A stretch of 64,000 nucleotides of DNA from Streptomyces endocoffeicus. GTDB taxonomy: Bacteria; Actinomycetota; Actinomycetes; Streptomycetales; Streptomycetaceae. This document shows, piece by piece, positions 40,338 through 48,566 of the stretch (within the stretch, counting starts at the first letter, position 1; each line of letters opens with the position of its first letter). The DNA is taken from contig NZ_JAERRG010000001.1 of NCBI RefSeq assembly GCF_016741935.1, positions 1,054,001 through 1,118,000 on the forward strand. The letters are read 5' to 3'. A program made the position numbers and the translations under genes. The notes below the pieces were generated by a model that saw only the letters and a program-made list of their open reading frames with translations, was not told the DNA's origin and did not search any database.

Positions 40338-40386
40338 GCTGGTCCCTTGCTCGGTGGTGGACACGGCTCCTGGTGCGCGGGCGGTC

Positions 40387-41883
40387 TCAGTCGTGGGTGG
40401 CGGCCGGCGGCGCTTGGTCCAGCAGCGCGGCCACGGCCGAGCGGAAGGCGGCCAGCCGCTCGGCGGCCCGCTCCGCGCCGATCCGCGGTTCGTAGACGGC
40501 GGCGGGCTCCCACGCGGGGACCGCCTCCTCGACCGTCAGGCCCGGGTCGAGCCCCATTCGCGCGGCGGCGCCCACGCCCAGCGCCGTGACATCCGGCAGC
40601 GCGGACACCTCCACCGGCCGCTGCAGCAGATCGGCCTGGGTCTGCATCAGCAGCGCCGAGCGGGTCAGTCCCCCGTCGACCCGCAGGACGGTCAGCGGCG
40701 CGCCCAGGTCGGAGGCGGCCGCCTCGGCGATCTCCACGACCTGGGCGGCGATGCCCTCGCACAGGGCGCGCACCAGATGTCCGGCGGTGGTGTCGAGGCC
40801 GAGCCCGGTCAGCGAGCCCTTGAGGTCGCCGCGCCACCACGGCGCGGCGAGTCCGGCGAGCGCCGGTACGAAGGTGACTCCCCCGGTGTCGGGCACGGTT
40901 CCCCCGACCGGGTCGAGGTCCTGGGGCCCCTGTATCACCCCCAGGTCGCTGAGCCAGCGCACCGCGGAGGCGGCGGTGTACACCTGCCCGTCCAGGCAGT
41001 AGCTGGTGCGCCCGCCGAACCGCCAGGCCACACAGGAGACCAGGCCGTGGGGGCCGCGCCGGGGCCGGTCGCCGGTCTGGGCGAGGAGGAAGGCGCCGGT
41101 GCCGTAGGTGCACTTGGCGGTGCCCGGTTCGGTCACCCGCTGCGCCAGCAGGGCGGCCTGCTGGTCGACGAGGAGTCCGGTGAGCGGGACCTCGCCGCCG
41201 AAGGCCGTGGTGGTGCCGACCGGCCCGGCGGCGTCGACGACGCGCGGCAGCCGTTCGGCGGTCAGCCCGTACAGGTCCAGCGCCTTCGGGGACCAGGCGA
41301 CCCGGTCGAGGTCGAGCAGCCCGGTGCGCCCGGCGGTGGCGGCGTCGGTGACGAACGCGCCGGTGAGCCGGTGGACCAGCCATACGTCGCTGGTGGTGAC
41401 CACGCCCTCGCCGGTCAGATGGCGCCGGATCCAGGCCATCTTGGGCGCCGCGAAGTACGGGTCGAGGGGCAGGCCGGTGAGTTCGCGCAGCGTCTCGGCG
41501 TGCGGCGCGAGCCGCTCGCACACCGTGTGGGCCCGCCGGTCCTGCCAGACCAGCGCGTCCGTCAGCGGCTCTCCCGTGACGGGGTCCCAGGCCAGTACGG
41601 TCTCGCCCTGGTTGGCCAGCCCGACCGCCATGACCGGCTCCCCCGCGGCCGCGAGGGCCTGGCGTCCGGCCTCGAGGACCGAGGTGAGCAGCGCGGCCGG
41701 ATCGACCTCGACCAGTCCGCCGGGCAGATGGCGGGGCCGTACGGGCACCTCGGCGGAGCCGATCACCCCGCGCTCCGGGCAGAGCACCAGCGCCTTGGTG
41801 CCCGAGGTGCCTTGGTCGATGGCGAGGACCGGGCCGGTCGCGGGGTCGGCCGGGGTGCGGTGGCGACGCTCTGCAGGCAGCAT
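40387..41883 (-). CDS. FGGY-family glycerol kinase-like enzyme
   Basis: A 498-residue kinase from ATG 41883 (a GAAGAA-type weak ribosome site). Motifs: GPVLAIDQGTSGTKALVL (phosphate-1), GLANQGETVLAWD, LVWQDRRAH, KCTYGTGAFLLAQTG (phosphate-2) and LRVDGGLTRSALLMQTQADLLQRPVEV (adenosine, typical of glycerol kinase). It phosphorylates glycerol or a related polyol. It begins a three-gene operon with the GlpA-like and GlpB-like flavoproteins, 49 bp upstream of the former. The frame stays open upstream to 42075 but that part is repeat-rich and not protein-like. Confidence 0.88.
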   Translation of the reverse strand: MLPAERRHRTPADPATGPVLAIDQGTSGTKALVLCPERGVIGSAEVPVRPRHLPGGLVEVDPAALLTSVLEAGRQALAAAGEPVMAVGLANQGETVLAWDPVTGEPLTDALVWQDRRAHTVCERLAPHAETLRELTGLPLDPYFAAPKMAWIRRHLTGEGVVTTSDVWLVHRLTGAFVTDAATAGRTGLLDLDRVAWSPKALDLYGLTAERLPRVVDAAGPVGTTTAFGGEVPLTGLLVDQQAALLAQRVTEPGTAKCTYGTGAFLLAQTGDRPRRGPHGLVSCVAWRFGGRTSYCLDGQVYTAASAVRWLSDLGVIQGPQDLDPVGGTVPDTGGVTFVPALAGLAAPWWRGDLKGSLTGLGLDTTAGHLVRALCEGIAAQVVEIAEAAASDLGAPLTVLRVDGGLTRSALLMQTQADLLQRPVEVSALPDVTALGVGAAARMGLDPGLTVEEAVPAWEPAAVYEPRIGAERAAERLAAFRSAVAALLDQAPPAATHD

Positions 41884-41904
41884 GTCCGGTTCTTCGCTCG
41901 GGGC

Positions 41905-41950
41905 GGGCGGATCGCTTCGGGTTCGGACGGGCGGATCGCTTCGGGTACGG
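41905..41950. repeat. 24-bp direct repeat upstream of the kinase gene
   Basis: GGGCGGATCGCTTCGGGT at 41905 recurs at 41929, giving two adjacent 24-bp units in the 5' untranslated region of the kinase gene. It is similar in style to the other short duplications in the window. Confidence 0.7.
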
Positions 41951-42068
41951 GGGGCGGTGCGCTCGCGGGACGGAGCGCGGAGATCTTGCCGGAAAGCCTG
42001 GTGCAGGCGCGGGGCGGGCGTCAAGACGGCCCGTTCGGGCATGGACCGGAGTCCCCCGTTCCCGAATC

Positions 42069-42098
42069 GTTGCACCAGGACTATAAGATCCCTGCAAC
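42069..42098. promoter_or_regulatory. Promoter/operator of the kinase operon
   Basis: On the minus strand, TATAGT (42080-42085) is a good -10 box. It is embedded in the interrupted palindrome GTTGCA-N18-TGCAAC, whose inner bases are also partly symmetrical (GGA/TCC). A repressor bound here would block the promoter; glycerol operons in Streptomyces are often controlled by IclR-type regulators, but no regulator gene is adjacent. A -35 was not found. Confidence 0.45.
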
Positions 42099-42159
42099 CA
42101 TCCCCCAGGCCCCTCGTTTTCCCACGTCCGGTACGTCAGCTCCGTACGAAAGTCATCCG

Positions 42160-43167
42160 ATGCCCGAGGAAGAGTTCCGCCCCGTGTACCACCCCGCGGG
42201 CTATGACGGCGGGCTGCGCGTGGCGCTGCAGGATCTGCGCACCGGACGCTGGATATCGATGCGCAATCTGCTCGCGGAGACCCCCACCTGGTCGCTGTGG
42301 ACCCAGCGCACCCAGGTGCTGGCCACGGCCGCCGCCGGCTCCAACGTGGTGGACGCGTGGCGGACCGAGGAGCCGCAGAGCGTGGCCGCTCTGGTGATGC
42401 ACACCCGGGTCGGGGTGGAGCGCGCGGTGCGCGCACACCGCGAGCGGCACCCCCGCACCCGGGAGCTGTGGCGGGAGGCGTGGCAGGCCTGCCAGCTGGC
42501 CGCGCACCACTCCCCGGCCGATCCGGTGCCCTGGGTGTGTCTGCTGGCCCTGGCCCAGTTGGACAAGGAGCAGCGGCAGGAGGAACACCGGGTGGCCCCG
42601 CCCGGTCCACTGCTGTTCCCGGGCCCCTGGGGACTGCTGGCGGAGGCCGACCGGCGCGATCCGCACAACCGCGAGGCGTACCACCGGATGCTGCAGTTCG
42701 TGTACGCCCGGCGGGCCGGGGGTTCGCTGGCCGAGGCGGTCAACTTCGTGCAGTGGGTGGTCTCGGGCGCGCCCAAGGGGTCCGCGCTGCAGGTGCTGCC
42801 GCTGTACGTCCATGTCGAGCGGTACCGCGAGGAGCGGGGCTACGAGAAGGCGCTCGACCTTCACTGGGCCACCGAGGACGCCACCCGGGACGCGAGGAAC
42901 GCGCTGCTCGGCTGGTTCGACCACGCGGATGTCACGACGAGTTCCCTGCTCGATCTCAACCATCTGGCACACGCCCTGTGGGGCGCGCTGCTGTTTCCCG
43001 ACGCGGCCCGCGTCTTCGAGACGCTGGGGCCGTACTTCACCCCGCTCCCCTGGGCCTACCGCACCCGCGACGCCGCCGACCGCGCCCTTGCTGAAGAAAT
43101 GTTTCTTCGCGCCCGGGTCCGCTCGCTGGCCGGCGCCCGTGGGCCAAGACCCGGGGCCGGCGGCTGA
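42160..43167 (+). CDS. Conserved streptomycete protein of unknown function
   Basis: A 335-residue soluble protein without signal or membrane segments. It begins MPEEEFRPVYHPAGYDGGLRVALQDLRTG in segments and is predicted to be mostly alpha-helical, rich in Trp and Arg, with spaced helices (ELWREAWQACQLAAHH, PWVCLLALAQLD) reminiscent of TPR-like repeats. I do not recognise a functional family. It is divergent from the kinase operon and 58 bp before the amino acid permease. The ribosome site is weak. Confidence 0.75.
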   Translation: MPEEEFRPVYHPAGYDGGLRVALQDLRTGRWISMRNLLAETPTWSLWTQRTQVLATAAAGSNVVDAWRTEEPQSVAALVMHTRVGVERAVRAHRERHPRTRELWREAWQACQLAAHHSPADPVPWVCLLALAQLDKEQRQEEHRVAPPGPLLFPGPWGLLAEADRRDPHNREAYHRMLQFVYARRAGGSLAEAVNFVQWVVSGAPKGSALQVLPLYVHVERYREERGYEKALDLHWATEDATRDARNALLGWFDHADVTTSSLLDLNHLAHALWGALLFPDAARVFETLGPYFTPLPWAYRTRDAADRALAEEMFLRARVRSLAGARGPRPGAGG

Positions 43168-43225
43168 GCCGAATTCCCCCCACCTGTACCACCCCTCGCC
43201 CGCCCCAGCATTCGGAGGTACATTC

Positions 43226-44746
43226 ATGTCCACGGCCTGGTCGAGTCCAAGTCCCGCCCCCCACCGGGACGATGAACAGCGGCTGCGTGAGCTCGGCTAT
43301 CAACCCGTCCTGGCCCGCCGGATGGGCGGCTTCGGCAATTTCGCCATCAGTTTCTCGGTCATCTCCATTCTCTCCGGATGCATGACGCTGTACGGCTTCG
43401 GGCTGGACACCGGAGGCCCCGCGGTGATGATGTGGGGCTGGGCCGGAGTGGGGCTCTTCGTCCTCTGCGTCGGGCTCGCTCTGGCGGAGGTGACCAGCGC
43501 GTACCCCACCTCGGGAGCGCTGTACTACATGGCCGACCGGCTGGGCGGACCGACCTGGGGCTGGTACACCGGCTGGCTCAATCTGCTGGGGCTGCTCGGG
43601 GCCATCGCCGGAATCGACTACGGCGCCGCCCTGTTCACCGGTGCGCTCTTCAACCTCCAGTGGGGATTCGATCCCACACCGGAATCGACCATGCTCATCT
43701 TCGTCTGCATTCTGCTGCTGCACGCGGCGCTGAATCTGTTCGGAGTGCGGCTGGTGAGCGTGCTCAACTCGGTCAGTGTGTGGTGGCATCTGGCGGGCGT
43801 GGCCATCATCGTCGGCGCACTGACGATCGTGCCCTCCCACCACCAGTCGCCCGAATTCGTCTTCACCGAATTCGTCAATAACACCGGCTGGTCGAATCCG
43901 CTGTATGTGACCGCGATCGGACTGCTGCTCGCCCAGTACACCTTCTCCGGCTACGACGCCTCGGCACATCTGTCCGAGGAGACCTCCAACGCCTCCGTCT
44001 ACGCCGCCCGGGGGATCGTCCGCTCCATCTGGGTGTCCTGGGTGGCCGGGTTCGTACTGCTGGCCGGGCTCACCTTCGCCATCCAGGACTACGCCGGTAC
44101 GCAGGGCAGCGCCACCGGGGTGCCGCCGGCGCAGATCCTGATCGACGCCCTGGGCACGGGCGGCGCCACCGCGATGCTGCTCATCGTCATCGTGGCACAG
44201 CTGTTCTGCGGGAACGCCGAGGTGGCGGCGGCCAGCCGGATGGTGTTCGCCTTCAGCCGGGACGGGGCGCTGCCGGGCTCGCGGCTGTGGCAGCGGGTCA
44301 GTTCGCGTACCCAGACGCCGGTGCACGCGGTCTGGCTGGCGGTGGCGGTGGCGGGTCTGCTGGCCCTGCCGTCCCTGTACTCCGAAACCGCCTACGGCGC
44401 GGTGACCGCCATCAACGTCATCGGGATCACGCCCGCCTACGCCATCCCCGTCTTCCTGCGGCTGCGCGCCGGGGACCGGTTCCAGCCGGGCCCGTGGAAC
44501 CTGGGCCGCTGGAGCAAGCCGGTGGGCTGGATCGCGGTGGTGTGGGTGGCGGTGGTGACGGTGCTGTTCTGTCTGCCGCAGTCCAGCCCGGTGACGGTGG
44601 ACTCGATGAACTACGCCTCGATCGCGCTGGCCGTGGTGCTGCTGCTGGCCACGATCTGGTGGTTCGTGGCCCGCCGCTCGTACAACACGCCGTCCGCGTA
44701 CGGCACGGCGCGTGAGCAGGCGGAGATCGCCGAAGGCATCGTCTGA
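43226..44746 (+). CDS. APC-family amino acid permease
   Basis: A 506-residue integral membrane transporter; ATG after GGAGGT. It has about twelve hydrophobic helices and the APC signature FGNFAISFSVISILSG in helix 1, AEVTSAYPTSGALYY in helix 3 and FSGYDASAHLSEETSNAS around helix 6-7, features of the GABA/choline/basic amino acid permease branch (BAT1/GabP-like). It probably imports an amino acid or amine by proton symport. The gab genes lie 4 kb away on the other strand, so a GABA substrate is possible but not shown. A strong hairpin follows. Confidence 0.92.
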   Translation: MSTAWSSPSPAPHRDDEQRLRELGYQPVLARRMGGFGNFAISFSVISILSGCMTLYGFGLDTGGPAVMMWGWAGVGLFVLCVGLALAEVTSAYPTSGALYYMADRLGGPTWGWYTGWLNLLGLLGAIAGIDYGAALFTGALFNLQWGFDPTPESTMLIFVCILLLHAALNLFGVRLVSVLNSVSVWWHLAGVAIIVGALTIVPSHHQSPEFVFTEFVNNTGWSNPLYVTAIGLLLAQYTFSGYDASAHLSEETSNASVYAARGIVRSIWVSWVAGFVLLAGLTFAIQDYAGTQGSATGVPPAQILIDALGTGGATAMLLIVIVAQLFCGNAEVAAASRMVFAFSRDGALPGSRLWQRVSSRTQTPVHAVWLAVAVAGLLALPSLYSETAYGAVTAINVIGITPAYAIPVFLRLRAGDRFQPGPWNLGRWSKPVGWIAVVWVAVVTVLFCLPQSSPVTVDSMNYASIALAVVLLLATIWWFVARRSYNTPSAYGTAREQAEIAEGIV

Positions 44747-44763
44747 AAGTTCTTCGTATGCGT

Positions 44764-44799
44764 GAAGCCGGGTGTGGAAGGGCTTCCGCACCCGGCTTC
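44764..44799. terminator. Bidirectional terminator between permease and monooxygenase genes
   Basis: Arms of 17 bp, GAAGCCGGGTGTGGAAG (44764-44780) and CTTCCGCACCCGGCTTC (44783-44799), with a single G-U type mismatch and a tight loop. It lies between two convergent genes. Confidence 0.85.
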
Positions 44800-44805
44800 A
44801 ACGGC

Positions 44806-46059
44806 TCATCCGGAACGGCGCAGCGACTCGGCCGGAGGCCTCTCGCGGCCCGCGCCGTAGGCGAGGAAGTACGCGGGCGCCCGCTTCAGCCAGGGCGCCT
44901 TGGTGAGCACCTCGGCCAGCCGCAGCGGCTCCCCTCCGGCGGCCGGTGAACGTCCCTGCAGCAGCGGCCCGATGACCCGTGCGTGGGCGATCCGCTGCAA
45001 CCCCTGCGTCGCGACGGTGGTCGGCCACCGGCGGCGCTGGACGGCGCGTACGTCGGCGAGGCCCACGGTGCCCTCGCGCAGTGGCCCGGCCAGATGGCGG
45101 GCGGCGGCGACCGCGTCCTCGACGGCGAGGTTGATGCCGATCCCGAACACGGGCGACATCGCGTGGGCCGCGTCCCCGATGCACAGCAGTCCGGGGCGGT
45201 GCCAGCGGCGGAGCCGGTCCATCCGTACGTCCAGCAGCTTCACCTCGTCCCAGGACCGCGGGCCCGGCGCACGGTCGGCCGATCCCCGCCGCATCCATGG
45301 GGTGGCCTCCGTGAACGCGGCGAGGAACCGGTCGAGGCCTTTGGCCCGGCATTCGGCGTCGGCCCCCTTGGGGATCAGGGCGGCGCACTGCCAGTAGTCA
45401 CCACGGTCGATCATCGCGGTGAGGAAGCGCTCCCCGACGTTGGCCACCAGCCCCTGGGGGTCGCTCTCCTCGCGCGGCAGCCGGAACCACCAGACGTCCA
45501 TCGGGCAGGCGAACTCCTGGAGTCCGAGCTCCGGCAGGTCGCGGGCGAGCGATCCCCGGCCGTCGCAGGCCACGGTGAGGGTGGCGCGCAGCTCGCCGGT
45601 GGAGCCGCTCGCGCGGTCGCGGTAGCGCACTCCGGTGACCCGTCCGCGCTCCATGAGGAAGGAGGTCACCTCGGTGTTCGTCCGCAGTCGGAAGGTGGGT
45701 TCCCGCTTGGCCTCGTCCGCCAGCAGATCGAGCAGATCCCACTGCGGCACCATCGCCACGTAGTTGTACTTCCCCGGCAGTGAGCCGATCTCGCCGACCG
45801 TGAACAGCTCGCCGCCCCGTCCTATGGGCAGCTGGACGGAGTGCACATGCCGCTGCGGCAGGGCCGCGAACCGGTCGGCGAGGCCCAGGTCGTCCAGGAG
45901 CCTGAGGGTACTGGGGTGCACCGTGTCGCCGCGGAAGTCGCGCAGGAAGTCCCCGTGCTTCTCCAGGACGGTGACCTCCACCCCGGCCCGGGCGAGCAGC
46001 AGCCCGAGGACCATCCCGGCCGGCCCGCCGCCCACCACACAGCATGTGGTCCGCTCCAT
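44806..46059 (-). CDS. FAD-dependent monooxygenase/oxidoreductase (PHBH fold)
   Basis: A 417-residue flavoprotein; ATG with GGGAG upstream. The PHBH/UbiH-type signatures are CCVVGGGPAGMVLGLLLARAG (FAD), CDGRGSLARDLPEL (the DG motif region) and LLCIGDAAHAMSPVFGIGINLAVEDAVAAARHL (second FAD motif GD). Such enzymes hydroxylate aromatic substrates or polyketides. It stands alone, with no pathway neighbours, so the substrate is unknown. Confidence 0.9.
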   Translation of the reverse strand: MERTTCCVVGGGPAGMVLGLLLARAGVEVTVLEKHGDFLRDFRGDTVHPSTLRLLDDLGLADRFAALPQRHVHSVQLPIGRGGELFTVGEIGSLPGKYNYVAMVPQWDLLDLLADEAKREPTFRLRTNTEVTSFLMERGRVTGVRYRDRASGSTGELRATLTVACDGRGSLARDLPELGLQEFACPMDVWWFRLPREESDPQGLVANVGERFLTAMIDRGDYWQCAALIPKGADAECRAKGLDRFLAAFTEATPWMRRGSADRAPGPRSWDEVKLLDVRMDRLRRWHRPGLLCIGDAAHAMSPVFGIGINLAVEDAVAAARHLAGPLREGTVGLADVRAVQRRRWPTTVATQGLQRIAHARVIGPLLQGRSPAAGGEPLRLAEVLTKAPWLKRAPAYFLAYGAGRERPPAESLRRSG

Positions 46060-46241
46060 CTCATGGCTCCCTTCGACATCCCCGAGGCCATGGGCACCCT
46101 CTCAGGACGGTTTACCCCGCGGCGCCACGCCACACCGGCGCCGCGGGGGCTCCGGGGCCTCCGGTTCACGATCGGCTTGAATCTTCCCGGGCCCGCGTCC
46201 GTATCCCCGCGTGATGGTGTGGGGCGTATAAGGAGGTCTGT

Positions 46242-46988
46242 ATGGCAGCCGAACCCGATCCGGACCGACCAGCCGGGCGTCAGGTGATCGAGCCGACCGC
46301 CATCTTCCCCGCGACGTCGGAGTACGACGATGCCCCGGAGGGGCCGGTCGAGGGGTGGATGGAGGAGCTCGACCTCTTCCGGCCGCCGGGCACCGAGCTG
46401 CCGCCCGAGGCGCCGCCCATGGCGGATGACGACACCCAGGAGATGGCGGGCGGCCCCTCCGCGGCCGACGCCTGGCCCCCGCAGGAGGCACCGCCCGCGC
46501 CAGAGCAACCGCCCGCGCCGCCCGCCCCGGCCGGGCGGCGCCGCCCCGGCGCCGCCCTGCTGGTGCTGGCCGGGCTCGGTGCGGGCGTCGCCCTCTCGCT
46601 GGTGGTGATGGTGGTGGACCGGGACTCGGCGTCCGGCGCGGCCGAGGGCGGCGCGTCCGCCAAGCCGACCGCGCCCACCGCGCCCGCGACCTCCGGCGCG
46701 CCGCAGACGCCGAGCGCCCCCGCCTCGCAGGGCCCGGACGACCAGTTGCCGCCGCCGGGCGACCCGGGCGATGTGCTGACCCTCGGGAGCACCGGCCCGG
46801 AGGTCACCGAGCTCCAGAAGCGGCTGCTGCGGATCCCGAACGTGTATCAGGACGGGCAGGTCAACGGCCAGTACGACCAGACGCTGGCCCAGGCCGTATC
46901 CCGGTTCCAGGTGTGGTACGGGATCCGGGGCGACGCGAACGGGGTGTACGGGAGCGCCACCCGGCGCGGTCTGGAGTCGCGCACCTGA
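46242..46988 (+). CDS. Membrane-anchored peptidoglycan-binding domain protein
   Basis: A 248-residue protein with an excellent ribosome site (AAGGAGGT, ATG 46242). Residues 1-102 are acidic and Pro-rich and lie in the cytoplasm; a single transmembrane helix is at ~104-124 (ALLVLAGLGAGVALSLVVMV); a Ser/Ala/Pro linker follows; residues ~178-247 form a PG_binding_1 domain (LGSTGPEVTELQKRLLRI, DGQVNGQYDQTLAQAVSRFQ). It probably anchors to the cell wall outside. It converges on the TerD-CAP gene with a G-rich gap between. Confidence 0.9.
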   Translation: MAAEPDPDRPAGRQVIEPTAIFPATSEYDDAPEGPVEGWMEELDLFRPPGTELPPEAPPMADDDTQEMAGGPSAADAWPPQEAPPAPEQPPAPPAPAGRRRPGAALLVLAGLGAGVALSLVVMVVDRDSASGAAEGGASAKPTAPTAPATSGAPQTPSAPASQGPDDQLPPPGDPGDVLTLGSTGPEVTELQKRLLRIPNVYQDGQVNGQYDQTLAQAVSRFQVWYGIRGDANGVYGSATRRGLESRT

Positions 46989-47009
46989 CGCCACGGCCGG
47001 AGGCGGACC

Positions 47010-47043
47010 GGGGCGGGGTGGGGCGGGACAGGGTGGGGCGGGG
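47010..47043 (+). other. Dense G-run tract (G-quadruplex-type) between convergent genes
   Basis: Within 34 bases the plus strand carries seven runs of three or four G separated by single bases (C, T) or ACA. Four or more closely spaced G-runs with one-base loops are the signature of very stable parallel G-quadruplexes. It occupies almost the whole 60-bp gap between the stops at 46988 and 47049, where a terminator would be expected. Confidence 0.7.
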
Positions 47044-47048
47044 TGCCA

Positions 47049-48461
47049 TCAGGTGGCGCCGAAGACCTGGGTCCAGTACGTGCCCGCGCGGCTGCCGGTG
47101 GCATGGCCGACGCCGATGTGGGTGAAGTCGGGCTTCAGGATGTTGGCGCGGTGGCCCGGGCTGTTCATCCAGCCGCGCACCACCTCCTCCGGGGAGCGCT
47201 GGCCGCACGCGATGTTCTCGCCGATGCCGCGGTGGGTGGCCCCGGCGGTCCGGGCCCGGTCCCAGGGCTGATGCCCTTCGGGACCGGTGTGGGAGTAGAA
47301 GTCGCGGGCCACCATGTTGTCGCTGTGCGCCTGCGCGGCGGCCGTCAGCCGCGGGTCCGGGGCGAGGGGCGCGAGCCGGGCTGCGGCGCGCTCCGCGTTG
47401 GTGAGGGCGATGACCTCGGAGGCCAGGCGCAGCAACCCGTCCGGGGTGAACGGCCGGGCCCATACCGCCGTCCAGTAGACGTCCCCGGTGGTGGGGCCGT
47501 CGGCCCGGCCGATGCCCAGGTGGACGAGGGCCGGATCGTGGAACGGGCCCCGGCGCTCGGCGCCTTCGAGGCAGTAGTCCACGAACTCCCGTGGAGTGCG
47601 CGGCCCGGAGACGATGTGCTCGGCGACGGTCAGCGGGCGGTATCCGTGCGCGGCGATCCGGTGGAAGAGCGAGGTCCCGTCCGGGCTCTCCAGCGCCAGC
47701 GCACCGTGGGCGGCCATGGCCCGGGCGTGCGCCTCGGCGGCCGCGGTCAGCCGTCCGTCGAGGGCCACGGGCGCGGCCCCGGCCCGCGCCCGCACCGCGT
47801 TCACCGCGTCGAGGGCCTGCCGCGAGGCCCCGTCGGCGGGGGCAGGGGCGGCGGTCGCCGGGGCGGGAGGCACGACCGGAGGCACGAGAGGCATGGGAGG
47901 CACGGGCGCAGGAGGCGCGGACGCGGGAGGCGCGAGTGCGGGGGACGCGGGTGCGAGGGACGCGGGGGCGGCGGCGGCTCCGTCGTCGGCGACGTCGACG
48001 CCGAAGTCCCGGGCCACACCGGCCAGCCCGTCGGCGTACCCCTGGCCGATCGCCCGAACCTTCCAGCCGCCGCCACGGCGGTAGACCTCGGCGAGCAGCA
48101 GCACCGTCTCCCGCGAGGGGCGCGGCGGGGCGAACCGGGCCAGCGGCGACCCCCGCTCGTCCAGGACGCTCAGCACGGGCGCCGGAAGCCGCCCCAGCGG
48201 GGTGCCCGGGTCGGCCGGGCTGATGACGAGGGTGACCCGGGCGGCGCCGGGCCGCAGCGCCCCCGGCCGCAGAGTGACGGTGTCGCCGTCCAGCCGGGCG
48301 CCGGGCGCGCTGGGCTGGTTGAAGAAGACGAAGTCGCCGTCGCCCGCGACCTTTCCGTCCTCGCCGGTGATCAGCGCGGACAGGTCGAACGGACCCGGCA
48401 CCCGGATGGTCAGGGCGCCGTCGGGCAGCGCCTGGTTCCCGCCGGGCACCAACTCGCCCAT
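47049..48461 (-). CDS. TerD-CAP-CAP fusion protein
   Basis: A 470-residue protein; ATG after GGAGCGGAC. Residues 1-160 form a TerD (tellurite/stress, calcium-binding) domain: LVPGGNQALPDGALTIRV, VFFNQPSAPGARLDGD and GGGWKVRAIGQGYADGLAGVARDFGV. A Pro/Ala-rich linker (~165-212) follows. Then come two CAP/SCP (PR-1-like) domains: ~213-335 (ALDAVNAVRARAGAAPVALD) and ~345-470 (VIALTNAERAAARLAPLAPD, GENIACGQRSPEEVVRGWMNSPGHRANIL). Only the second keeps the full HS.NM / GENI / GWMNSPGHR set; the first is degenerate. No signal peptide is seen, odd for CAP domains, which are usually secreted. Confidence 0.88.
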   Translation of the reverse strand: MGELVPGGNQALPDGALTIRVPGPFDLSALITGEDGKVAGDGDFVFFNQPSAPGARLDGDTVTLRPGALRPGAARVTLVISPADPGTPLGRLPAPVLSVLDERGSPLARFAPPRPSRETVLLLAEVYRRGGGWKVRAIGQGYADGLAGVARDFGVDVADDGAAAAPASLAPASPALAPPASAPPAPVPPMPLVPPVVPPAPATAAPAPADGASRQALDAVNAVRARAGAAPVALDGRLTAAAEAHARAMAAHGALALESPDGTSLFHRIAAHGYRPLTVAEHIVSGPRTPREFVDYCLEGAERRGPFHDPALVHLGIGRADGPTTGDVYWTAVWARPFTPDGLLRLASEVIALTNAERAAARLAPLAPDPRLTAAAQAHSDNMVARDFYSHTGPEGHQPWDRARTAGATHRGIGENIACGQRSPEEVVRGWMNSPGHRANILKPDFTHIGVGHATGSRAGTYWTQVFGAT

Positions 48462-48566
48462 GTCCGCTCCTCACCGCCGCCGCGTATCCGGAGGCAACGC
48501 GTCATGAGGGGCAACGCCCGGGCGCCCCCGGCGGTTCCGGCGGGCGCCCCGGCGGTGTGGCGGCGG

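Noticed and set aside
41884-42075. A 64-residue N-terminal extension of the kinase
   Set aside because: The frame is open, but the DNA is a direct repeat and the peptide is Arg/Pro-rich. The kinase fold begins just after ATG 41883.
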